Shown one piece after another: positions 1-11,287 of a DNA stretch of 64,000 bases. Below the pieces are notes generated by a model, which worked only from the letters and a program-made list of their open reading frames with translations, ran no database searches and was not told where the DNA came from. The stretch comes from Beaufortia kweichowensis (lineage: Eukaryota; Chordata; Actinopteri; Cypriniformes; Gastromyzontidae), in the NCBI GenBank assembly GCA_019155185.1, contig CM032811.1, positions 12,854,075-12,918,074 on the forward strand, in the 5' to 3' direction. Position 1 is the first letter of the stretch, and each line of letters begins with the position of its first letter. The translations under genes were made by a program, and so were the position numbers.

Positions 1-3000
1 GTATAGTGTGTTGTGTTACTGTTAGCAAGTTTAATATTATGATAATGACAAATAAACAAACTGCAGTTTGTGAACAGCTTCATTTGTGTCAAGAACTTTG
101 TTGATTGTTGAGTTTGTGGCTTGCAAAATGGTGATGTTGCAGTATTGTGGTACAGTTATAGTATTAGTAAAAAAAAATTGCAAATTAAATTATGTCAATA
201 TTTGTCTTCCCAAATCATTTTAGGAGAACATCCAAGGCAAAGTTGATTCTTAAATGAAACCTAACTGGACTCATGGGATGCAGTACGAAAGAGCAGAAAA
301 CTTGGAATAAACCTCTAATAAGGATATTTTTTGGAGACATTGTGTGTAAAAATACCAACTAAGTGTTCCTGTGGCAGTGCAGATTATGGGTCTGAACCCC
401 AAGGATTTAAAGATGAAATTGTGCATAAATGTAAATTGTTTCGTGCGTCCATATTTATTTAGTAATTTATAAGTCTTGTTGGCTGCATGTAAGTCTGGGA
501 CCCAAAACGCACACACACAAACATTTAGCCTTACCATTTAGTCGAGCTTAGCTCCCACTTAACATATCTAACAGGTTGCAAGCCCCCATGAGTCCAGTTT
601 GTTGGCCAACAAATCCTGAGCAGCAGTGGCTGGTTATTAGAGCCCTCTGTGGGGGGCAGAACAGGAAAAAAGGCCCGGACTGAGAGACAGCTGGCCCGGG
701 GCAGAGGGGTTAGACGCCCAGGTATCTCCACCTGTACCGTCATCACCAACTCTGAGAGACGGCAATTAATGGTCCAACTGCTATAGCTGGGAGGGAGAGC
801 GGGGATCGGGTGGGAGGGTCAGATGCTAGATGAATGTTTGTGTATGGATATTGGGGAGCGAATTATGATTTTTGATGATGTTTGAGCGTGTATTTGGTGA
901 AGAGACTTTCCATGTTGTGTGGTAGAGAAGTTAGGGACTTTCTGGATCTGTTTACTTTCACTAACATCCTTTATTGCTCGTAAATGTAGAAGCTAACTTA
1001 CATTCAATTGTTAATGTTGAAACTTATTTAACTGAAAATTTAGGTAAAACAATAAATTAACTGTTTATTAATAATTGGTATCTTTTATTATGTTACTGTC
1101 GCCGGCATTTTATGCCAAGTTATCTTTCTGTACATTACAGTAAAAAGGTGTGCAGTCCGATTGCTTTTCCAAATAAGAACGAAAGTTACCCGAGGTAAAA
1201 CGGCTCTCTCACGGCTTACTACTTTATTGAATGCTTGCGTGCATGTATGTTTCATACATGTGGACGGTTCAGATTATCAGTAAATTATAGATTCTTTATC
1301 TGAATTAGTAAAATACCATGACAACATCAATATCATGGGTTCAATTCTTAGTTAATACACAATCAAAGGTAAAATGCGTAATATAAAATGCACTGTAAAA
1401 TGTGGCCAAACTCATAAAGTATTTGTGATAAAACGTCCTGAAAGTTTATACAATCTGATCTCAAACCGTCAGATTCGCTTTCAGTTTTTCAAACAGTTGA
1501 GAAACAAACGATCAGAGGGAGAGATCTACAGCAACAGAGCCGGAAAATCAGACCTGTCAACAAACAAACGTCAGATCGAAAAAACTGCTCTTCCAACAGA
1601 CAGATTGATAAACAGTCAGAGCAGCTGACAGTAAGAAAAGAGGCTGTTTAATAGAGGAGGAGGAGAGTGACAAACTACCATTCATGTCATAATGAGGCAC
1701 CTGACAACAGCTCTGCTCTTAATTACCCAAGCTGCCACCTCTGAATGGAGTTAACACATCACACACACACATTCAACACACTTTTTATCAATAGACTCGC
1801 ATAAACTAATAGTGTTCTTATAGTCTTTATTATAATTCGAGTTACCATTTTCTTTACCTTTAGTGCATCATCAGGTTATACTGCATCTTAAGATATGAAT
1901 GGTTGTTGGTCCTTCATCCCTTCGTGTGACTTTTGCACAGGCACCATGTAGCAACTTTTACATCAGAGATGATCAGGGTGGTCATCTATCACCTTTGATG
2001 CGGGTTCAGCGGTTGCACTTGTGTTAATGATCTATAAGCTTTCAATTAGTGATCTGAACACTTTTTTTACATTAGTGATCACAACACTCTAAACGGGTTA
2101 GTTCATCCAAGAATATAAATTCCTGTATGTTAATCAGAATCTGTATGATTCTTTCTTCTGTGGAATACAAAAGAAGATCTTTTGAGAAATGTCTCAGGGA
2201 TTTTGTGTTCATGCAATAGATGTCAGTGAGGTCCAGTGTTGTTTGGTTACCAGGGTTCTCTGAAATGTTTTTTGTGTTCTGCAGAGTTTGGAACCATATG
2301 AGGGTGAGTAAATAATAAAAAAAAATTGGCGGGTGAACTGTCCCTTTACCATCAGTGTTTTAAAATCTGTTTGCATTAGTGATTTGAACCCTGTTCACGT
2401 CAGTGATCTTTTTTATATTTTTTATTTGACTGATTTCACATGTTCCCAGTAACAGCATCTTCTTTACCCTACACAGCTTTTAGTTGACATTAATATTCTA
2501 ATCAAAGCAGGAAAGCTGAGCAAAGACAAGAAATCTCTCTGGTTTCAGATTAAATGATAGTAAGCTCTGAACTCTTTAATTGGCAGTTATAGTGTACCGA
2601 ATAAGCACTAACACTGAATCCCCCATCATCTTACCTCCTCTTCTCCTCTCTTTGCTCCCGGAAGTCTGGACAAAGTCATCTTAAAACCCTTCAATTAGTG
2701 CCTGGACACCCCCCCCCACACACACATGGGTTTCACTGTATTAAAGAAAGAAATGCATGCCTTTTTTATTACAAAAATCTCAGCACTTCATTGAAAGTAA
2801 TTGCACAGATTAAGTTTAAAATGGAAGTTCCTGCATAGTTTGTATGTCAACTTGCAGCTCAGCATTTACAATGCATGTTTGTTTTATATATATATTATTG
2901 TTTATTTTTTACATTATATATCTTTGTTTTGTGTATTTCCTAAATGATTGTGAGTTCTGTGAAAGCATGCCAGGGCTATCAGATGTCAGAAGACAAGGGA

Positions 3001-3852
3001 GTGTTTGTAATTTATACAAGGAATCAAAAGTTGGAGGTACAATAATTTAATTCTCAATGTTATTGAGTTTGTTTGAGTGTGTGTTAATACTTAAGCACAT
3101 GTTTCTGATCTTATCCACCTTCTCAGACACGCAATAGTCCATATCCACACCATCCCCACTGTTAAAAGTTGTAAATGTTGTATTTTGCATATTGTATAAA
3201 GTTAGTGTTATGACAATGCTTGTGATCATTTAGTATAAGTGCATGATCCTTTTCACAGTTACATCCAGTCAAGTCTTCCAAATATTGTCCAAAGTTCAAA
3301 AGCATCATAATTATCATCTTTTGGGGACTTTAAAAAACACGGACCGTCACAAAGTATGTTAATGTGTGACTCTTTGGTATGCACTTTTCATTTAACTCTG
3401 AGAAGGGGTCATGAACATGTCTTCTTTTACCTCGTTTGGTTGAATTAATTCATCATGTTTCTGAACAATCAGTTGAGCAATTATACATTAACCAGTGGGA
3501 CAGAGCGCAGCACCCAGATGCGCAGAAGAACATCTATATCTCCACGTCTCGTGTGTTTTACTTAATCGAGTTAAATTGGAGAGGTTGTGAAAACTCAATT
3601 AAGGTGAACAAATCGCATATTTGGGTGAACAAATCTTTGCCTAATGCTTGCCCACCCCTTCATTGCGCATCTGCGATCCAACGGTTGAAAGTGTCACGTC
3701 ACGATTTTGACAGCTTCATACCGAATCAGGTTTCTGCTCTGAGGAGGTGCGCGTGTGCTGGATGAAGTTTTGCGCACTTGCATCTCTACCCCAAAGGTCT
3801 TTGGAGATCTCACACCCCATCTCGCTTATATACATTTGTCATCCTGCAAGAA
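1..3852. other. Intergenic DNA upstream of gmnc, no gene seen
   Basis: No open frame here has convincing splice sites or family resemblance. The stretch is AT-rich, with short CA/AC runs (around 509-520 and 1755-1773). GC-richer, repeat-poor islands lie at about 590-810, 1480-1760 and 2520-2720; they look like candidate conserved non-coding elements (see findings). The last roughly 120 bases before the gmnc start should be its 5' untranslated exon, because a donor follows directly after the ATG. Confidence 0.6.
2097..2350. repeat. Palindromic non-autonomous DNA element, degenerate copy
   Basis: The left end reads TTAGTTCATCC and the right end GGGTGAACTGTCCCTTTA, which are imperfect inverted repeats of each other. 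The interior carries the family's usual phrases (AAAAGAAGATCTTTTGAGAAATG, split here by small changes, and GAGGGTGAGTAAAT near the right end). The same family recurs at 13.8, 42.8, 45.5, 46.4 and 62.6 kb. Confidence 0.7.
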
Positions 3853-6123
3853 ATGGTGAGTGATTTTGGAAAATGTATCTCTTGTTTTTACTTACTTAAA
3901 ACATTTTAACACTTGGGAATCCGGATAGCGGTTGCGCTTTTACGCGCACCTGTGGGATGTGGTTTTGTACACGTCTCTTATTAAACATCCGTAAATTCTG
4001 CTTTTTAGTATTAATATGATACATTGACAGTTTTGCTAAATATTATATAAATGCAATGACAGGGCAAGTTTAGCCATTAAAAAATAATAGCTTTTTTAGT
4101 ATGTGCAACACGTGGGTGGCTATAAGGGGATAACATGTTTTTATGTTTAATGTAGCCTAAATATTAAGTGTTGAAACGTGTTACATACAATGTTTTTTGT
4201 TATAATTCAAACATGAATAAAAAAAACTGAATAAATATTATCGCTTTAATGTAACTTTAAAGTGTTTTTGGAATTGCGTTTGCACAGAAAGTTGCTTGCA
4301 AGACTTTCATGGTTTCATTATTAAAATATCTGATGCAAATTCTCAGTTTAAAGTATAATAGATATAAAGTGCAATAAATGTCTAACTCTTATGATGGTTT
4401 GTGTACAGAGCAGCATGCTGTCCTGCCAAGATCTGAGCTTTGCAGGAGGGCAGCGCTACAACTGCCCGTACTCCGCCTCGACGTCAGCTGACGGTAGTGT
4501 TGACGTTTCCACGGCAACGCTCGGCTCCCTCTGGGACGCCGGTCCCCTGGACAACGCTGCCCGCCAGCACGAGCCGCCTCGGCGGGGTAAGTTCTGCGAT
4601 ATGCCGGGATCAGCGGCGCGAGAGCCTTCCCGGCTGCACCGCGCCTTGACAAACTGGAATTTTTCCATCTGGGACTTTTTTATATTTTGTTAGCTTAGCT
4701 GTGGAGTATCTGGCAACCCCTAAAGTGTTTCTTGTAGCTTTCCTTCTTTTGTTTTTAAAGCAGCCTTTTCAATCATTGATGTTTTTTTCTTTTCTTGCTT
4801 TTTACACAACAGTTAATTCTAAAGCATTACTAATCTGGATAATGACTCTTTATTTTAATGGACTCTTTTATTTTAGATTCATTGCCTTTGTCTGAGCACA
4901 GACTGGGACATCACACCTGGTCGGACCAACTGTCACCTCAACTCCAAAGAAACAAACAGGTACTTATGCATGTTATATATTATATCATATTTATCAGCTG
5001 AAACGTTGACTTGATAATTAACCATTTATTTTATGATTTTCCATAAAGCTACAAGACACCTTAATTCAAAGAGAGGAGGAGCTGGCCAGACTTCAAGAGG
5101 AGAATAACAAACTTAAAGAGTTTTTGAACTCATCATATGTAAAGTCTTTGGAGGAAAAAAGTAAGGTAATAAAAGAAATTGTTTACTTGTTTACTAACTG
5201 ATAGTCCGTTGAGAAATTATTTTTTCAAGTTATTTATGCTACATTTCCAATAAGCGCAATCTTACATTAAAATTTTTTTCTCTGTCTCTGCTTTTCTTTC
5301 AATGTAGAAGCTTCTTTCAAACTATAAGGTTCAAGATGAGTCGAGACACCGTAAAAGATCACACAGTGACGTCCGGAACCTGAGTCAGTTGTTTCACAGT
5401 GGCGAGGTGAAGCGAACATGTCGCAATCTGTCTTTAGAGTTTTGCTCTGCAGAAGAGGTTGCAACCACCCCAACTCTGGACTCTTGGATACTGGAGACAC
5501 TAGGTCTGCAAGATGAGAACACGGTTAACCCAGAACAAAGTTTCAACAACCCTTTGACTGATCAGCACACTTCATTTAGCTGTGCACTTCCAAAAGAGGA
5601 CGTTTACAGTACGACAACTATAAACAATGCGATCAGCCCTAATGCCGAGACACATTGTGAATACAGCAGCATCATAGACTCACCCAGCACCTGTAGTCTG
5701 GACACCTCCAGCGGCTACAACACCTCTCAGGGCCTGGATTCAGATTATACGACCATTGACCCTTCAGCTCTGTACACCATGACACCCACAGGGTCACTGG
5801 TCAGCTCTTCGCCGGTGATGACACCTGTCCAGCACTTTACCCCACCACGGGCGGCCTCCACTCCTTATCGACCCCCGGACGTGAGCCCTGGTGCATATTA
5901 CCACACACCAGGCTGTGAATCCTCCAGTCCACCGGGGGGTGACAGACAGATTCTCTCCACACCTCGTATGTCCCGTAGCAGGACAGACTTGGCGTTCAGC
6001 ATGTCGCTAAGTCCACAAAACAGTGTCAAGACGCACAGCTTCCCACAAGGACAAGCTTTTACACGCAGAGATGCACAGGGGGGATGGAACTTCACCTGGG
6101 TGCCTAAACAATGTTCAGATTAA
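3853..6123 (+). CDS. gmnc: Geminin coiled-coil domain-containing protein 1 (GEMC1)
   Basis: Five coding exons: 3853-3855 (the ATG alone), 4409-4586, 4877-4959, 5049-5165 and 5308-6123, all with GT-AG introns and consistent phase, giving 398 residues. The N-terminus (LSCQDLSFAGGQRYNCPYS, residues about 5-23) and the C-terminus (KTHSFPQGQAF then W-x-FTWVPKQ) match vertebrate GEMC1. The geminin-type coiled coil spans about residues 84-130 (LQDTLIQREEELARLQEENN and following heptads). The middle is Ser/Thr/Pro-rich and probably disordered. GEMC1 is a nuclear regulator that, with multicilin, E2F4/5 and DP1, starts the multiciliated-cell programme through targets such as foxj1 and p73; it was first described in DNA replication initiation. 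Length is close to other vertebrate GEMC1 proteins. An in-frame ATG at codon 4 could serve as a backup start. Confidence 0.95.
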
Positions 6124-6276
6124 TGACAATTTGTGACTGATAATTGCAAAACGCAATTCAAACGCAATAGTTTTCTAATACAATTTTTTTGTTGTTTATA
6201 GAACTTGTATAAAGTATTGCATTATAATTAAATAGCCTTGTTTTAAATTTGGGGTTTCTCACGCACAACCTTTTAA

Positions 6277-6282
6277 AATAAA
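6277..6282 (+). promoter_or_regulatory. gmnc: Polyadenylation signal of gmnc
   Basis: A canonical AATAAA lies about 150 bases after the gmnc stop codon, giving a short 3' untranslated region. Confidence 0.7.
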
Positions 6283-9200
6283 AACCAATGTTTTTTGTAT
6301 TAAATGTTTTTTTTTAAAGCAGTTTCTCTTATGCCCTCCAATTGTCTTCCAAACCATATTAACATGACCTCGGATCACCCTGTCCTACCTTACATGATAC
6401 AACGACAAATTATGTACGCAGCATATGTCGCTTTGACACCTGCATCAAACAGTTTGCATATGTCTTCCATTCAGAATAACAAGCATGACAGATACGCGAG
6501 GCAGAACAATAATTGTGACGCATTAAGTATCAACGTCGTCTGACCCAAATCTTCTCCCGCTACAACGTTATTCCAAACCTATCATTGCCATTCCCACAGC
6601 TCGCTCACCTTCCCTCCTTTCCCTACCTCTTTCCCTCCCTCTGGTTCTCTCCGTTACCTTCTCTCCATTCTCCCGCCTCTAAGAAACAAAAGACGGGGCC
6701 GGTCGGTCTCGAGGGACCCTTCCTCCCCGATCCGCCCCGCAGGTCTGAGATGGGCTGCACCCCCATGGGGGTCTAACATGGGATACTACCATCCCTCTAT
6801 CCCACCCCTCTGCCCAGCCTCTCACTCTCTGCTCTGTCCTCAGGGAGCTGGGGACGGTAGGGAAAGTTTGGGCCCTGAGTTAGCCATGGAGAAACCGGGG
6901 CGAGTGGTCTATCTTTAATGACACGGTTAAGCCCCCTGCAGATGGCCTCCAGATTGAGAGGTTGATAGGAAAGAGCACCTTGAGAGGTATGAGAACCTAA
7001 AAAATAACGGTTACTGGAGAAAGAACCAGGAACGATGATGATACTGTATGTGGTTGGGGGTGACAAAAAAGGAAACTTAACAGGCTGGCAACAGGTTTGC
7101 CATTCATACATTTACAGTATATACAATATGTGTGTGTGTATTTCAGTATGTGTGTGTGCTACAGTCATTTTCTGAATACGTGAACAGATTTGGCTTGAAG
7201 CTGTTTATATATACTCTTGCAAAGGATTGACAGGATTGTGTTGTTAAAGGGGATCTTTGTTATAGGATTAGTTAATAAATAGATGTATTATTAGTGAATG
7301 AAAGACACATTTGAGATGCATTCGCCAATCTCAAACGTCTCTTTCACCTACTTAATCTCCGTTCTGGATTGTAAAGTTAAATGGAAAATTCAAGCAATAT
7401 GAAATGTGGCACAAAATTGGTTCACAGTTCATATAGAGAAATCAAGGATAACGTGCATTTACGAGTTAAAACATTCATTCTGCATGGTAATAGAGTTGTA
7501 AAGCAAAAGATGACCCACCTGCCCAAAGATATAGATGAAAAACTTTCTGAAAACAATTCCTGAAGAGTTGCAAAGCTTCTATCTGGTTAACTAGGTGGAC
7601 AGGGAGGTATAACATTAACAGAAGTCGTCCATAAAATTCACAAATAAATACAGAAGAAAAGCCATTAAAACAAAACTCACACTATAACTAATTTGAAATA
7701 GGCATGTGTTGTAGACTTTTATTATGTAGTGTAGATAACTACTTCTTTAAAGATCTTTACCTTTAACAAAACATTTAGCATTAACAAAAGGAATACAATA
7801 GAAAATGTTGCCAGATTTAGCTCAGGACAAAGGTAAACACCCATAGAGGCAAGTTTGGAGATGTAAAAGCAAATCTTCCTTTATTTTAAATAATCACTTT
7901 TTTGTTTGGTTGTCTAAGGAACATTTATAGTGATCTGTTACTTGCAACACTTCCATTATAACCAAGAACACAATATGCATACAAAAAAATAAACAATCTT
8001 GTTACAATAGTGTAAACAAAAGTACTTTTTTCTCATGTAAATCAAAATAAGTTTTTGTAGTCCTGCAGAATGCAACTGTTTATTTAACATCCAGTTGTCT
8101 CAGTTTCAAAATGGGCATATACTGTATAATACAGAACTAATTGAATAGTTTGGATTATCTGTTAAATAAAAACATGAGCAGATAATAACAAATAGTCATT
8201 TTATCAGCGGATCAAGTGTTTGATTTTGTACATGTGTTAGACTTTGGGAGACGGCTCAACAGAGATAAAGTTAAAGTTTAAGCAGGCAGTGTGCGCCTCT
8301 CTAATTAGGGAAACTCTGTTATCTTGATCTCTAATAGGTCTGCAGTAATACATCATGTATAAGGTAGAGAGAGTATGCCGGAATGCTGCTCTGTCAGGCT
8401 TAATAGTTAATGTGTGTCTATAGCTGTGAAGCATGAGTAAATGTACACTGTAAACCATATAAACCTTAACTGTAAAATCTCTGCTTTTCAGTGATAAAAT
8501 TACATGAGAGGTGCATCGAATCTTGGTAATTAAAACAGTTTTTTTTTTACTAAAGTTTTACTTAAAAATAATCAATTAAAAATAGATCAGAGATTTACAA
8601 TGTTATATGTACATAATGTACACATACTGTGCACAGTATACATACTGCAGAAATATTAGGAGTAATATTATATACCCATTATATATGGTGATTACATCCG
8701 ATTTGATATAATATAATAGAATATAAAACTCTCATTATAACAGCGCCACCTACTGGACACATAGAAGAATACTTCTCCACATACACCACAATAATTTTTA
8801 GGACAACACTTTAATTTTTAACCCTGTTGAAAAAACTTGGAAACATCACAGAAATTCTGATGATTATAATAGGAATTGTATTGGTTTAAATAGAAACTAT
8901 AATGGTATTTGTGACTCTACTGGTTGTGATGGTGAATGGGAACCAGTAACGCCTTTAATCCTACTGGAATAAGTAAATGAAATGTGTAATGGTTTTAATA
9001 GTAAATGGATTAAGGTTTATAATTGTATAATTTATAATTTTTTTTTTTGCAGGGAGTACATGTTAGTGCGAAAGAAAGACGGCGTCGGTGGAGAAGTCTG
9101 GAAAAAAGCCCCACAAAACCGAGGCAAGTACTGTACGTAGGTGTAGCTTTCATACAATGAGACACACAGAAAGCGTGACAGAGAGCAGTTAAACTATTGT

Positions 9201-11287
9201 GTGTGTTGGTAGGTGTGTGTCGTGTTCCGCTCGGAAGATCGTGTTGCTGCTGTCGCGTGGCGAGTGTGTCTGGAATGTGACGTGACCACATTACTCAACC
9301 GCTCGCGCTTCTGTAAAACATACGTCGTGCACAGATTAACACACGCTCAACGAGCTCATTCACTTACACGTTGAATAACATGTATATAACCGCAGAAAAA
9401 TACATTGTGAAATTGAGTAACAGGGATCTGTCATTGTAGTACAAATATTGCAGAAAGATTTATAATCCGGAGCCATTCATAAGGCATTCAGCTGTCAATC
9501 AAATTTTACATCCTTAACCGCCACAGAAAGGATATTAAACAATGGTAATGTGGTAACAAACAACCACAGAACAAACATATTTATCGATTATTTATTTATT
9601 ATTAACATATTTATTTTATGAATGCAATCATGGTGGTGGGTGCATTGTTTTTATAGAGAGTTTATTATATTTTCTTGATGCTTCCCCTAAAATTAACTTT
9701 CGTATTATTTTTATTTATTTATATTATTTATTTTCGTTTTATTTATTATCGTTTTTTTGTGTTTTAGTATCTAATGTAAAATATAACATTTTTTACGTAA
9801 AGTAAAAATATCTACCCCACACGCACTAAGTACATAGACAGTATAAACTGTATCTAAAAACATGCACGCGCATATAATTGCACGTCTTTTTGACATTCAG
9901 TGGCTTTATAAACCCCTGATATCATCACATTTATGTTGCTAATAGTTCAGATGACTCATCTATTCATTCAGCCCTAGTATTTCACGCTATACCTATAAAG
10001 ATCACACACATAAATCAGCACATATTATTGTACATAGTGTCCATGATATAAATGTTACAGAGCTCATAATGAAACAGCTGTTGATATTTGCGTATAGGCA
10101 CACATGGCACACACTTTATTGAGCCTTAAATGGTCTTGATTGGCACAAAGGAATACAGACAGATAAAAAACATTTTGAGTAATTACTTTACTGAGGGATG
10201 AAAATATACTGATTTCATCCATATTCGTCAGTGCATGACCAATTCCAATATCGCATAACAATAATCACCATTCTGTGGTAATATTTGTAAGTGTAGTATT
10301 GCTACACTGTATTTTATTGCACTGTTTTTTCATTGATTTTTTACTTGTGTAAGATTTTCACTTTTTGGTTGGATGAACAGCTCCATCTAGCGTCTTTACA
10401 TCTAGAACAGCCCAAAGGTCTATCACACAAGTTTTACAACCCCATGCAGCAAAACTAACCTTTCTTAGATATAATGCCATTCACTTATATACTTGTTTTT
10501 TTCTTTCTAGCTCTAGCAAAAGAGCACATGACCAAATCTTTAGACATCTTCAGACATGCATCTAAAACTGCAGCAGGTTTCTTCAGAATAACATTATTTG
10601 CAGCAGTGTGTGCATAATGCAGTACTTTTTTTTGCCATATTTATTTTATGAATTAAAAATAAAAAAAAAATTGAAAATAAAAACTTAATCATTAGGTCAT
10701 TCTTTTACAATCAAAATACTGAAAACTGTGCAACAGGACAATAGTTTAATAAAAAGTATAAATATTTAAAATATGGTTGAAATGAGCAGCTTTTGTGATA
10801 ATACATGGTCTAAGCTACATCACAGGACACAGGTCCAGCAGAAAACATAAACTGTAAATAATGGTCCATTATCAGTAGTTGTTCACTAACTTATATATTT
10901 GTAATACTTTTATAATTCTCATTACTCATTTCTCATATACTCATTAGCATTGTATATTCACTCTGACCTGAAATGTAACAATAAATATAGTAGTTTCTTA
11001 TCTCTCAAAAAAGTTTCTTTGTAAACCAAAATCCATTAGATATGAAATGGCACACAGTTCACCGGGTTAAAAACATATACATAAACCCTTTAGGAAAATA
11101 ATACTGGTGAATAATTTATACAGTACAGTACACACTACAGTACTTTAGTTTGATTTGTAACAACCAGTAACAGGTTAAAAATAGGTATTATAATAATATA
11201 GTATCAGTGTATTTTGTAGAAAAGTAACAACTGCAGATATCACCAATCATAACATCTCTTCATCTGTGATGATCTTCAGTCTGTAGT
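6283..11287. other. Intergenic DNA between gmnc and NLR gene A
   Basis: No protein-coding gene is visible. A GC-richer, low-repeat island at about 6580-7000 and a smaller one at 8240-8430 (with a TAATTA homeobox-type core and GATA motifs) are candidate regulatory elements. There is a short GT run at 7124-7160. Most of 8460-11200 is AT-rich with no recognisable structure. Confidence 0.6.
8745..8756 (-). promoter_or_regulatory. CTCF-like motif
   Basis: GCCACCTACTGG matches the reverse-complement CTCF core GCCMYCTRSTGG at every position and is preceded by CAGC, as in strong sites. It lies between gmnc and the immune gene block, a plausible boundary position. A motif match alone does not show binding. 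Confidence 0.4.

Noticed and set aside
1374..1628. 84-codon plus-strand open frame containing VKCGQTH
   Set aside because: It shares only the short string KCGQTH with the end of NLR gene B. The rest has no similarity to NLRs, so this is chance.
3436..3765. 109-codon open frame just upstream of gmnc
   Set aside because: It overlaps the expected promoter and 5' untranslated region of gmnc, resembles no family and has no splice partner.
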